Assembly (NCBI RefSeq): GCF_900172345.1
Contig: NZ_FWFY01000002.1
Coordinates: forward strand, 124,001-188,000
Reading direction: 5' to 3'
Source of the DNA: Limimaricola soesokkakensis
Lineage (GTDB): Bacteria; Pseudomonadota; Alphaproteobacteria; Rhodobacterales; Rhodobacteraceae
Length of the DNA stretch: 64,000 bases
This document shows, in pieces, positions 45,937 to 54,145 of the stretch. Position 1 is the first letter of the stretch. Each line of letters opens with the position of its first letter. Under the pieces are notes generated by a model. That model was not told the origin of the DNA and did no database searches. It saw only the letters and a program-made list of their open reading frames with translations. The position numbers and the translations under genes were made by a program.

Positions 45937-46554
45937 ATGACCGCCGAGGCGCAAGAGATCCGCAAGGGCCGCAAATACGACCAGGTGCTTGAAGGGGCAC
46001 GCGAGGTGTTTCTCGGAGAAGGTTTCGAAGGCGCCAGCGTCGACGACATCGCCCGCGCGGCGGGCGTCTCGAAGGCGACGCTCTACAGCTATTTCCCCGA
46101 CAAGCGGCTGTTGTTCCTGGAAGTGACGCGCAACGAGTGCCGGCGCCATGCCGACAATGCGCTGTCCGAGGTCAAGGGTTCGGGCCCGCCGGACAAGGTG
46201 CTGCGCATGACGGCGCGGCGGATGATCGCCTTCTACACCTCCGATTTCGGGCTGCGGGTCTTCCGCGTCTTCGTCGCCGAAAGCGCGCGTTTTCCCGATA
46301 TCGGTCGCGCCTTCTATCGCAGCGGTCCGGAGATGGGCCGCGCGCTGCTCGTGGATTACTTCCGTGAGGCGGTGGAGCGCGGCGAACTGGTGATCGAGGA
46401 TTTCGAACTGGCGGCCGACCAGTTCCACGAACTGTGCCGCGCCGACCTGTTCTACCGCGCGATCTTCAGCGTCACCGACCAGTTCACCACCGAGGAGTGC
46501 GACCGCGTCGCGGATGGCGCGGTCGATACCTTTTTGGCCCGCTACGGCGCCTAG
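45937..46554 (+). CDS. TetR/AcrR family transcriptional regulator
   Basis: A 205-residue regulator. The N-terminal helix-turn-helix is ILEGAREVFLGEGF-like (VLEGAREVFLGEGFEGASVD) with GVSKATLYSYFPDKRLLFL; the C-terminal domain is a ligand-binding type with a TetR_C_33-like or AefR-like pattern (FVAESARFPDIGRAFYRSG). AGGAG is 5 nt before ATG 45937. It is divergent from mbfA, with a perfect 20-bp inverted repeat between them, and convergent with the NYN gene (4-nt overlap). Confidence 0.9.
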   Translation: MTAEAQEIRKGRKYDQVLEGAREVFLGEGFEGASVDDIARAAGVSKATLYSYFPDKRLLFLEVTRNECRRHADNALSEVKGSGPPDKVLRMTARRMIAFYTSDFGLRVFRVFVAESARFPDIGRAFYRSGPEMGRALLVDYFREAVERGELVIEDFELAADQFHELCRADLFYRAIFSVTDQFTTEECDRVADGAVDTFLARYGA

Positions 46555-47282
46555 TCCTTGCGCCGCACCTGCAGCTGGTTGCCCTGCTTGCGGGTCTCGA
46601 AGCGCTTGAGCTCCTGCACCAGCTCGGACAGCTTGCGCTTGCCGTAGCTGCGGACGTCGAAATCGGGGTTGTCGGCGGTGATATATTGGCCGATCGGCCC
46701 GAGCGGGTACCACTCGTCGTCATCCTGCTCGATCTTGTCCATCGCCCGCAGGATCAACGGCACCGCCTCGAGCGGCGACTTCTTGCCCGCCGGCGCGGCC
46801 GGCGTCTCGCCCGGCGCGGCGTCGGGCTTGGTGGCCGGCGGCTCGTCCACGATGTTCTCGATCAGCACAAAGCGGTTGCAGACGTTGCGCAGGCTCTCGG
46901 GCGCCTTGGCCTCGCCGATGCCGATCACGTCGAGCCCCTGCTCGCGGATGCGGTTGGCCAGGGCGGTGAAATCGCTGTCCGAGGACACCAGCACGAAGCC
47001 GTCGAAACGGCCCGTATGCAGGATGTCCATGGCATCGATCACCAGGCCGATATCGGAGGCGTTCTTGCCCTTGGTATTGGCGGTTTCCTGATGCGCCACG
47101 AGCCCGAGCGCCCGGACATTGTCGGCCCAGCCACGCAGCCGCTCGGCCGACCAGTCGCCATAGACGCGGCGCAGCGCCGGCTCGCCGAAGGAGGTGATCT
47201 CCTTGAGGATCGGCTTGGCGAAGCGCGCCGGGATGTTGTCGGCGTCGATCAGCACGGCATAGAGCGGGCGGGTCTCGGGCAT
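46551..47282 (-). CDS. NYN domain protein with C-terminal OST-HTH/LOTUS domain
   Basis: A 243-residue protein: an NYN PIN-like nuclease domain (residues 1-150; AVLIDADNIPARFA, then GLVIDAMDILHTGRFDGFVL and SSDSDFTALANRIREQG) followed by a LOTUS/OST-HTH-like region (YPLGPIGQYITADNPDF, RKLSELVQELKRFE). A linker rich in Ala and Pro separates them. The set suggests an RNA-targeting nuclease. It is convergent with the TetR gene. Confidence 0.86.
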   Translation of the reverse strand: MPETRPLYAVLIDADNIPARFAKPILKEITSFGEPALRRVYGDWSAERLRGWADNVRALGLVAHQETANTKGKNASDIGLVIDAMDILHTGRFDGFVLVSSDSDFTALANRIREQGLDVIGIGEAKAPESLRNVCNRFVLIENIVDEPPATKPDAAPGETPAAPAGKKSPLEAVPLILRAMDKIEQDDDEWYPLGPIGQYITADNPDFDVRSYGKRKLSELVQELKRFETRKQGNQLQVRRKD

Positions 47283-47346
47283 CTGGTCCTCCTGGGTTTC
47301 ACTCGCCCATCGCGCCCCCGCCCCGCGGCGTCAAGCCGGGCGGGGG

Positions 47347-47391
47347 CAAAACTCTTGCAAGAGTTTTGGCAAGGATCTTCGAAGATCCTTG
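47347..47391. repeat. two adjacent perfect 22-bp palindromes
   Basis: 47347-47368 is a perfect palindrome with half-site CAAAACTCTTG; 47370-47391 is another with half-site CAAGGATCTTC. One base (47369, G) separates them. They start 3 nt after the stop of adhC (minus strand; stop at 47394-47396) and lie before the NYN gene. The first could form a terminator-like hairpin flanked by A and T runs, but two perfect palindromes in tandem is unusual. From memory, similar sequences recur in some Rhodobacteraceae. Confidence 0.75.
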
Positions 47392-47393
47392 TC

Positions 47394-48524
47394 TCAGTAG
47401 ACCACGACCGAGCGGATGCTTTCACCCGCATTCATCAGGTCGAAGCCTTTGTTGATCTCCTTGAGCTTCAGCTGATGGGTGATCATCGGGTCGATCTCGA
47501 TCTTTCCTTCCATGTACCAGTCGACGATCTTCGGCACGTCGGTGCGGCCGCGCGCGCCGCCGAAAGCGGTGCCCTTCCAGGTGCGGCCGGTGACCAGCTG
47601 GAACGGCCGGGTCGAGATCTCGGCTCCCGCTGGCGCCACGCCGATCACCACCGAGACGCCCCAGCCGCGATGCGCCGATTCCAGCGCCTGCCGCATCACC
47701 GTGACGTTGCCGGTGCAGTCGAAGGTGTAGTCCGCACCGCCGATCAGGTCGCCGCGCCGCTTGGTCATGTTCACCAGATGAGGGACGATGTCGCCGTCGA
47801 TCTCCTTGGGGTTCACGAAATGGGTCATGCCGAAGCGCTCGCCCCATTCCTTCTTGTCGTTGTTGAGATCGACGCCGATGATCATGTCGGCGCCGGCCAG
47901 CCGCAGCCCCTGGATCACGTTGAGGCCGATGCCGCCCAGCCCGAACACCACCGCCGTGGAGCCCACCTCGACCTGCGCGGTGTTGATCACCGCGCCGACG
48001 CCGGTGGTGACGCCGCAGCCGATGTAGCAGATCTTGTCGAAGGGCGCGTCCTCGCGCACCTTGGCGAGCGCGATCTCGGGCAGCACGGTGTGGTTCGAGA
48101 AGGTCGAGCAGCCCATGTAGTGCAGGATCGGGTCGCCATCGAGCGTCGAGAAGCGCGAGCTGCCATCGGGCATCAGCCCTTGACCTTGGGTGGCGCGGAT
48201 CGAGGTGCACAGATTGGTCTTCTGGCTCAGGCAGGACGGGCATTGCCGGCATTCGGGGGTGTAGAGCGGGATCACGTGATCGCCGGGCTTGAGCGAGGTC
48301 ACGCCTTCGCCGACCTCGACCACCACGCCCGCGCCCTCATGCCCGAGGATCGCCGGGAACAGCCCCTCGGGATCGGCGCCCGACAGGGTGAATTCATCGG
48401 TATGGCAGATGCCCGTGGCCTTGATCTCGACGAGGACCTCTCCCGCCTTGGGGCCTTCGAGATTGACCTCCATGATCTCGAGCGGCTTACCGGCCTGGGT
48501 GGCGACTGCGGCACGTGTGCGCAT
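47394..48524 (-). CDS. adhC: S-(hydroxymethyl)glutathione dehydrogenase/class III alcohol dehydrogenase
   Basis: A 376-residue zinc-dependent medium-chain dehydrogenase. The catalytic zinc ligand region is [14 protein letters not shown] and [12 protein letters not shown]; structural zinc cysteines are in [15 protein letters not shown]; the Rossmann motif is [15 protein letters not shown]. It oxidises S-hydroxymethylglutathione, made from formaldehyde and glutathione, to S-formylglutathione, which FghA then hydrolyses. Start ATG 48524 has GGAGG 7 nt upstream. The tandem palindromes follow its stop. Confidence 0.96.
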   Translation of the reverse strand: MRTRAAVATQAGKPLEIMEVNLEGPKAGEVLVEIKATGICHTDEFTLSGADPEGLFPAILGHEGAGVVVEVGEGVTSLKPGDHVIPLYTPECRQCPSCLSQKTNLCTSIRATQGQGLMPDGSSRFSTLDGDPILHYMGCSTFSNHTVLPEIALAKVREDAPFDKICYIGCGVTTGVGAVINTAQVEVGSTAVVFGLGGIGLNVIQGLRLAGADMIIGVDLNNDKKEWGERFGMTHFVNPKEIDGDIVPHLVNMTKRRGDLIGGADYTFDCTGNVTVMRQALESAHRGWGVSVVIGVAPAGAEISTRPFQLVTGRTWKGTAFGGARGRTDVPKIVDWYMEGKIEIDPMITHQLKLKEINKGFDLMNAGESIRSVVVY

Positions 48525-48653
48525 GGGATGACCTCCGTGTTGGCACGCGCCGGGGAGGCGACGCGCTTCGCGCGTCAAGGTCGCGGAAAGCGGGGCTGAG
48601 ATCAATGCCGCAGCCTCTTGCGCGGGACCGTGCGCCGGGTCAGGCTCGGCCCC

Positions 48654-48935
48654 ATGCGATACCTGATCCTGCCCCTACTCCTCGCGGCCTGCGCCGCCTA
48701 TCCTCCGGCGCCCGAACCGGTCCCTTCCCCGCCGGCGGCGGAGCCCGGCGCCTGCGGCGCCGCCGAGCGGCAGAGACTTGTCGGTGCGCCGGTCACCGCG
48801 CTCGAGCGCGAGCTGATCCTCGGTCCGGTGCGGATCATCCGGCCCGGAGACGTGGTGACGATGGATTTCCGCCCCGACCGGATTAATTTCGAGATCGACG
48901 CCATGGAGCGGATCGCCCGGGTCTATTGCGGCTGA
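48654..48935 (+). CDS. I78 family peptidase inhibitor, lipoprotein
   Basis: A 93-residue protein. Signal peptide [13 protein letters not shown] gives a lipid site at Cys13, then a Pro-rich linker and the I78 pattern [20 protein letters not shown] followed by [16 protein letters not shown] and a C-terminal VYCG. Members inhibit serine proteases such as subtilisin or chymotrypsin. ATG 48654 is chosen because the signal peptide begins there; the longer frame has no ribosome site. It stands alone, divergent from adhC. Confidence 0.8.
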   Translation: MRYLILPLLLAACAAYPPAPEPVPSPPAAEPGACGAAERQRLVGAPVTALERELILGPVRIIRPGDVVTMDFRPDRINFEIDAMERIARVYCG

Positions 48936-49238
48936 ATGGCCGTGGCCGGGCTCGCCTCGCCCCGTCCCGGAGACGAGGACGGCCCGGAGGCAAGGTTGCT
49001 GCCCCCGGGCCGTGTCGGATCTGCAAACAGGCCCCGCCCCATCGCGGGTCAGGTGGGGGCTATTATCGCCACGAAGGGACGGTTGGCCTGCCGCTGAACC
49101 CTTTGTGCCGATGATCCGCGGCACGGGTGGGGTGCGCGGTGGCCAAGGGAAGGGTGATTTCGCGGCATTCGCATGGCGCACCGTCCCGTGACGGCGGCCG
49201 GGCTTGAAAAGAGGCCCCGCCCGCGTAACTCTGAGGGC
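48936..49238. other. 303-nt gap with a strong hairpin and no gene found
   Basis: The gap between the I78 gene and the DUF2794 gene holds no convincing ORF and no tRNA fold. A hairpin at 48979-49013 has a 9-bp outer stem (ACGGCCCGG/CCGGGCCGT), one mismatch, a 4-bp inner stem (GGCA/TGCC) and loop of 7. No T-run follows on either strand. It lies 43 nt after the I78 stop and may act as a terminator or be part of a small RNA. Confidence 0.45.
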
Positions 49239-49580
49239 ATGACGCTTCAGCCCCCCACGCCGTTTCCCGGCCGCCTGCCAGAACAGGTCGCATTTCACCG
49301 GACCGAGCTGGGGCCCATCCTCTCCGTATACGGGCGCATGGTCGCGGCGGGCGAATGGCGCGACTACGCGATCTCCTCCCTGCGCGAGATAGCGGTGTTC
49401 TCGGTGTTTCGCCGCACCGCCGAAACGCCGCTCTACCGCATCGAGAAACGTCCGAAGTTGCGGCACCGGCAAGGACAGTTCTCGGTGCTTGGCCCCGAGG
49501 GGCAGGTGCTGCGCCGGGGCGACGAGCTGGCCCAAGTGCTCAAGGTCTTCGACACGCGCCGCTTCCGGGTGATCGAATAG
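49239..49580 (+). CDS. DUF2794 domain-containing protein
   Basis: A 113-residue soluble protein (AFHRTELGPILSVYGRMVAAG, then REIAVFSVFRRTAETPLYRI, KRPKLRHRQGQFSVLGPEG and LKVFDTRRFRVIE). It matches by pattern the DUF2794 family of alphaproteobacteria, of unknown function. ATG 49239 is chosen by family start; the ribosome site is poor (GAGGG directly before it). It is convergent with the NlpC/P60 gene. Confidence 0.82.
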   Translation: MTLQPPTPFPGRLPEQVAFHRTELGPILSVYGRMVAAGEWRDYAISSLREIAVFSVFRRTAETPLYRIEKRPKLRHRQGQFSVLGPEGQVLRRGDELAQVLKVFDTRRFRVIE

Positions 49581-49583
49581 CCT

Positions 49584-50408
49584 TCAGAGCCTGCGGCGAT
49601 GCGTCACCGGTCCGCCGCCTTGCGCCTCGATCCGAAGCGCGGCCTTGGTCGCGCCCTCATAGGTCACGGCCATGGCATGACCATTGGCATGGATGATCGT
49701 CTCGGCATCCACCATCAGCGCCACGTGCCCCTTCCAGAACCACAGGTCGCCGCGCTGCGGCGCCTTGCCTTCGACATCACGGCCCAGCGCCTGCTGCAGG
49801 TCGCTGTCACCGGGGCAGGCCACGCCGCAGGCCAGTAGCGCCGCCTGCACCAGCCCCGAGCAATCGATGCCCAGCCGCGAGTTTCCGCCCCAGAGATAGG
49901 GCGTGCCGAAGAACATCTGCGCCACCGTCACCGGATCCGAAAAGGGCCGGTCGATCTCGCGCAGGTGCTTCTTGGGGATGAAGCCCTCGGGCGTCTCGAA
50001 CAGTTCGCGCCGCTCGTGCAGCACGGTGACCCGGCTGCCGAAGCTCAGATGTGCGAGGTCAGGCGACTTGATGCTCTCCTCGGCATAAAGATGGGTGGCC
50101 GGCGTCGCGACGATATGGGTCGCCGCGCGGGGCGCGCCGAGGCCCGGCTCTTCGACATAGCCGCAATAGCCATCGCGCCCGGCGCGGATGAAGGCCCAGC
50201 CATCGCGCCGCTCGTAGACCTCGACGCCTTCGCCCAGCAGCAGCTGCCGCTCGCGCGCGCCGCCGGGTGCGGCCAGCAGGTCGAGCACAGGACGCGTCAC
50301 CCGCGCCCCCTCGGCCGGGACATAGCGCTCGGCGTCGATCTTGCCCGCCAGTTCCAGCGCCGCGACACGGCCGTTGGCCGGGGTCAGTCGGCGGTCCATG
50401 GCAGTCAT
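49584..50408 (-). CDS. NlpC/P60 family peptidoglycan endopeptidase with bacterial SH3 domains
   Basis: A 274-residue C40 hydrolase. The N-terminal half has SH3b-like repeats (VLDLLAAPGGARERQLLLGE, HLYAEESIKSPDLAHLSFG), the C-terminal half is the NlpC domain with the catalytic Cys in LGIDCSGLVQAALLACG and His in FWKGHVALMVD. It cuts peptidoglycan stem peptides, such as gamma-D-Glu-diaminopimelate bonds. No signal peptide is seen, so it may recycle muropeptides in the cytoplasm. It overlaps the aminopeptidase gene by ATGA, which supports that idea. Confidence 0.9.
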   Translation of the reverse strand: MTAMDRRLTPANGRVAALELAGKIDAERYVPAEGARVTRPVLDLLAAPGGARERQLLLGEGVEVYERRDGWAFIRAGRDGYCGYVEEPGLGAPRAATHIVATPATHLYAEESIKSPDLAHLSFGSRVTVLHERRELFETPEGFIPKKHLREIDRPFSDPVTVAQMFFGTPYLWGGNSRLGIDCSGLVQAALLACGVACPGDSDLQQALGRDVEGKAPQRGDLWFWKGHVALMVDAETIIHANGHAMAVTYEGATKAALRIEAQGGGPVTHRRRL

Positions 50409-51799
50409 TCCAGCCCGAGGAGATCGGGCATCGCCTCGAGCAGCGCCCGCGCGCCCATGCCGACGCCGCCCTTGGGCCGCGCCGGGGCCGGTTTGGGGTT
50501 CCAGCCGTAGATATCGAAATGCGCATAGCGCGTGGGTTCGGCAAAGCGACGCAGGAACAGCGCGGCGGTGATCGAGCCCGCCATGCCGCCCGAGGGCGCG
50601 TTGTCGAGATCGGCAATGCCCGGCTCGATCATCGCCTCGTAGGGGGCGTGGAACGGCATCCGCCAGACCGGGTCGGCCGCTTTCGCCGCGCCGCGCGAGA
50701 TCGCCGCCGCGTCGGCATCCGCATCGGTATAGAACGGCGCGAGGTCGGGGCCGACCGCGACCCGCGCCGCCCCGGTGAGCGTCGCCATCGAGATCATCAG
50801 ATCGGGGCTCTCCTCGGCCCCCATGGCCAGCGCATCGGCCAGCACCAGCCGCCCCTCGGCATCGGTGTTGTTGACCTCGACGCTGAGCCCCTTGCGCGAG
50901 GCGAGGATATCGCCTGGGCGGAAGGCATCGGCCGAAACCGAATTCTCGACCGCCGGGATCAGCACCCGCAGCCGCAGCTTCAGCCCCAGCGCCATGATCA
51001 TCTGCGCGAGCCCCAGCACGGTGGCGGCGCCGCCCATGTCTTTCTTCATCAGCCCCATGGAGCTGCCCGGTTTGAGATTGAGCCCGCCGGTGTCGAAGCA
51101 GACCCCCTTGCCGACCAGCGTCAATGTCGGGCCGCTCTCGCCCCAGCGCATGTCAATCAGCCGGGGCGCGCGATCGGCGGCTGCGGCCCGGCCTACGGCA
51201 TGGATCAGCGGCAGGTTGCGCGCCAGAAGCTCCTCGCCGGTGGTCACCGCCATCCGCGCGCCAAAGCGCTCCGCCAGAGCGGCGGCGGCAGCCTGCAGTT
51301 CGGCCGGACCCATATCCGAAGCGGGGGTGTTGATCAGGTCGCGGGTCAGCACCTCGCCCGCCGCGATGGCGCGCAGCCGCTCCGCATCGACGCCCTTCGG
51401 CGACACCAGCCGCGCCTTCGGCGCGGCCTGCTTGGCATAGCGGTCGAAGCGGTAGCTCTCCAGAAGCCATCCCAAGGCGGTTTCCCGGGCGAGATCGGGA
51501 TCGGTGGCGGCGTCGAGCGCATAGGTCCCCTCGGGCAGTTTCGAGGCGGCACCCCCCGCGACGAAGCGGCCTCGCGCCCGTGCCTTGTCGTCGCCCAGGC
51601 CCACCAGCGCCCCCCACAGCCCGCCCGTGGCGTCGGGCAGCGGCAGCACCGCGCCCGCCCCGGCGTTGAAGCCCTGCGCCACGGCCCAGCCGCGCGCGGT
51701 CTCGGGCAGATCGGCCAGTGCCCCGTCCAGTCCCTCGGGCGTCACGAGGCGCAGCGGCAGGGCGGACGGGTCGGGGGCGGCGAAATCGGGCATGGGCAT
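50405..51799 (-). CDS. M17 family leucyl aminopeptidase
   Basis: A 464-residue metalloaminopeptidase. The metal and active-site motifs are LVGKGVCFDTGGLNLKPG, MKKDMGGAATVLGLA and NTDAEGRLVLADAL. Two metal ions cut N-terminal residues from peptides. ATG 51799 has AGGAG 7 nt upstream; ATG 51793 is an alternative. Coupling to the NlpC/P60 gene suggests a role in muropeptide or dipeptide turnover. Confidence 0.94.
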   Translation of the reverse strand: MPMPDFAAPDPSALPLRLVTPEGLDGALADLPETARGWAVAQGFNAGAGAVLPLPDATGGLWGALVGLGDDKARARGRFVAGGAASKLPEGTYALDAATDPDLARETALGWLLESYRFDRYAKQAAPKARLVSPKGVDAERLRAIAAGEVLTRDLINTPASDMGPAELQAAAAALAERFGARMAVTTGEELLARNLPLIHAVGRAAAADRAPRLIDMRWGESGPTLTLVGKGVCFDTGGLNLKPGSSMGLMKKDMGGAATVLGLAQMIMALGLKLRLRVLIPAVENSVSADAFRPGDILASRKGLSVEVNNTDAEGRLVLADALAMGAEESPDLMISMATLTGAARVAVGPDLAPFYTDADADAAAISRGAAKAADPVWRMPFHAPYEAMIEPGIADLDNAPSGGMAGSITAALFLRRFAEPTRYAHFDIYGWNPKPAPARPKGGVGMGARALLEAMPDLLGLE

Positions 51800-51881
51800 G
51801 GGCGTGCTCCTTGGGCGGCTTGGGCGGCGGTGTCGGGGCGAGACTAGCCCGCCCCGCCGCAGCCGCAACCGGGATCGCGGC

Positions 51882-52274
51882 TCAGCCCGGGCGGCGCAGC
51901 GCCGCCAGCGCCCCGGCGCCGATGCGCCACAGCCGCGCCACCACCGCCCCGAGCGCCGCCGCGTCGCCGGAGGCGGCGCAATCCTCGACGCTGGCCGCGA
52001 CGCGGGACATTTCGGACAGGCCGAGCCGCAGCGCCAGCCGGTGCAGCCCCCGCGCCTCGATGCGCAGCCGACCAAAGGCGCAGGCGGCGAGCTGCGCCTC
52101 GATCCGGCTCAGCCGCACCGACAGGTCGCGTGCTGGCGACAGCCCGCGCCGCCGGCCCGATCCCGCCGCGCCCAGCCGTCGTGCCCGCATCAGCGCCTCC
52201 GGCGGTGGCTCCGGCAGCGGCAGGCGCGGCGCGAGCGCGCATGGCGGGGCAAGGGATCGGTCGACATCTCTCAT
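51882..52274 (-). CDS. hypothetical protein, 130 residues
   Basis: Not recognised. The N-terminus is Pro-rich (residues 1-30), the centre is Arg-rich and helical (LSVRLSRIEAQLAACAFGRL, EARGLHRLALRLGLSEMSRV) and the C-terminus is hydrophobic. It sits just upstream of the aminopeptidase gene on the same strand, 82 nt away, and is transcribed divergently from the carbonic anhydrase gene. Codon use looks coding. It could still be a false call in a GC-rich region. Confidence 0.5.
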   Translation of the reverse strand: MRDVDRSLAPPCALAPRLPLPEPPPEALMRARRLGAAGSGRRRGLSPARDLSVRLSRIEAQLAACAFGRLRIEARGLHRLALRLGLSEMSRVAASVEDCAASGDAAALGAVVARLWRIGAGALAALRRPG

Positions 52275-52386
52275 GCGTCGAGTCTGACGCCACCCAATGT
52301 GGAAAGCGTTGCCCGGACCGCGAGATATGTCTCGAATCCGAGTTCAATTCCGCCTATTTGCAACGGGACGACGCATGGAGACGCTG

Positions 52387-53034
52387 ATGACCATCGCCAG
52401 ACCCCTCCCCGACTATCTCGTGAAACGCTATCACGGCTGGAAGGCGACCGCCTATGCGGAGAACAGCGCCTGGTACCGCAAGCTGGCCGATGACGGCCAG
52501 CATCCGCGCGCCATGGTGATCTCGTGCTGCGACAGCCGGGTGCATGTCACCTCGATCTTCGGCGCGGATCCGGGCGAATTCTTCATTCACCGCAACATCG
52601 CCAACCTCGTGCCGCCCTTTGCCCCCGACGGCAATCAGCACGGCACCTCGGCGGCGATCGAATACGCGGTGACCGCGCTCAAGGTGCCGCATCTCATCGT
52701 GATCGGCCATTCCAGCTGCGGCGGCGTGCGGGGCTGCTTCGACATGTGCGAGGGCCACGCCCCGGCGCTCGAGGAGAAGTCGAGCTTCGTGGGCCGCTGG
52801 ATGGACCTGCTGCGTCCCGGCTATGCGCGGCTGCCCGAGGGCACCGAGGCCGAGCGCGTCGCGGCGCTGGAAAAGCAGGCAGTGCTGGTCTCGCTCGAGA
52901 ACCTGATGAGCTTTCCCTACGTAAAGGAGGCGGTCGAGCAGGGCAAGCTGACGCTGCACGGGCTCTGGACCGACATCGGCGCCGGCGGGCTCGAATGCTA
53001 CGATTCCGATCGCGGCGATTTCGTCCCGGTCTGA
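52387..53034 (+). CDS. can: beta-class carbonic anhydrase
   Basis: A 215-residue zinc enzyme interconverting CO2 and bicarbonate. Zinc ligands are Cys47, His108 and Cys111 in ISCCDSRVHV and GHSSCGGVRG, with Asp49-Arg51 as the active-site dyad. GGAG 6 nt before ATG 52387 decides the start over the ATG at 52375. The 3' end overlaps the convergent AbrB-family gene by 37 nt, an unusually long antisense overlap. Confidence 0.95.
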   Translation: MTIARPLPDYLVKRYHGWKATAYAENSAWYRKLADDGQHPRAMVISCCDSRVHVTSIFGADPGEFFIHRNIANLVPPFAPDGNQHGTSAAIEYAVTALKVPHLIVIGHSSCGGVRGCFDMCEGHAPALEEKSSFVGRWMDLLRPGYARLPEGTEAERVAALEKQAVLVSLENLMSFPYVKEAVEQGKLTLHGLWTDIGAGGLECYDSDRGDFVPV

Positions 53035-54104
53035 TCCCTCTCCGATCTGGGCCGCGTCAGCCGGAACACCGGCTGCGCGGCGAAGATCACCAGCATGATC
53101 CGCACCAAGTGCAGGACCGAGACATAGGCCACGTCCTGCCCCATCGCCAGCGCCAGCAGGCTCATCTCAGTGAGCCCGCCCGGCGAGTAGCCCAGGAAGC
53201 TGAGCGACAGCGGCAGCCCGGTGATCGCGGTCAGCCCCCAGGCGAAAATCACCGCGACACCGATCATCACCACCGATGACAGCGCTCCCAGCGACAGGTC
53301 GCGGCCGATCTGGCGGGCGCTGACCCCGATGAAGCGGCAGCCGATCACCGTGCCGATCACCAACTGCGCCACCACGATCAGAAATCCCGGCGGCGCCACG
53401 GTGACGAGCCCGGCAAGATGCAGCGCCCCGCTCAGCAGCATCGGCCCGGTGATCTGCGGCGCCGGCAGCCGCAGCGACTTGCCCAGCGGCACCCCGGCCA
53501 CGGCAGCGGCCCCCAGAAGCGCCCAGTCGAGCGGCGACAGCGACGAGGCGGCAGTGCCGCGCGCTACCTCGCCCGAGCTGACATCGAGCGCGTAGCCGTA
53601 AAACAGAACCACGAAGAGGATGACGAGCAGCACCCGCGCGGCATGGGCCAGCGCGATCCGCTTCTCATTGCCGCCCGCCGCGCCGCCGAGGATCAGCATG
53701 TCGTTGAGCCCACCCGGCATCGCCGAGAAGAAGGCGGTGACCGGGTCGTAGCGCCCGATCCGGCGATAGACCGCATAGGAGGCCAGCGCCGTCAGCGCGA
53801 GGAACGGCAGCAGCAGCGCGAAGCTCGCGGCATAGCGCGAGGCGGCGGCGAACATCTCGGGCCGCATCGCCGAGCCGAGCATCACGCCGATGACCGGGAT
53901 CACAAAGGGCCGCAGCCGATCCGGCCCCCGCACCGGCAGCGACAGAACCGCCGCCAACGTGTTGCCGATCATCGGCCCCAGCATCCAGGGCAGCGGCATG
54001 CCCGCGAGACTCGCAAGCCAGCCCGACAGTGCGCCGATGGCCAAGGCAAAGACGGCGCGGCGCCCCGGCACGAGGCCGCGCAGATACATGACGACATCAT
54101 CCAT
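52998..54104 (-). CDS. AbrB family transporter (putative ammonia monooxygenase superfamily)
   Basis: A 368-residue polytopic membrane protein with about ten hydrophobic segments in two repeats, each with a Pro-Gly motif (FSAMPGGLNDMLILG and SFLGYSPGGLTEMSLLAL). The AbrB/PF05145 family name is historical and the function is unknown. The last 12 codons lie antisense to the end of the carbonic anhydrase gene. ATG 54104 is clear. Confidence 0.88.
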   Translation of the reverse strand: MDDVVMYLRGLVPGRRAVFALAIGALSGWLASLAGMPLPWMLGPMIGNTLAAVLSLPVRGPDRLRPFVIPVIGVMLGSAMRPEMFAAASRYAASFALLLPFLALTALASYAVYRRIGRYDPVTAFFSAMPGGLNDMLILGGAAGGNEKRIALAHAARVLLVILFVVLFYGYALDVSSGEVARGTAASSLSPLDWALLGAAAVAGVPLGKSLRLPAPQITGPMLLSGALHLAGLVTVAPPGFLIVVAQLVIGTVIGCRFIGVSARQIGRDLSLGALSSVVMIGVAVIFAWGLTAITGLPLSLSFLGYSPGGLTEMSLLALAMGQDVAYVSVLHLVRIMLVIFAAQPVFRLTRPRSERDQTGTKSPRSES

Positions 54105-54145
54105 ACCGCCTGCTTAACGTCGCGGCGGGTGGAGGTGTAGGGGGA

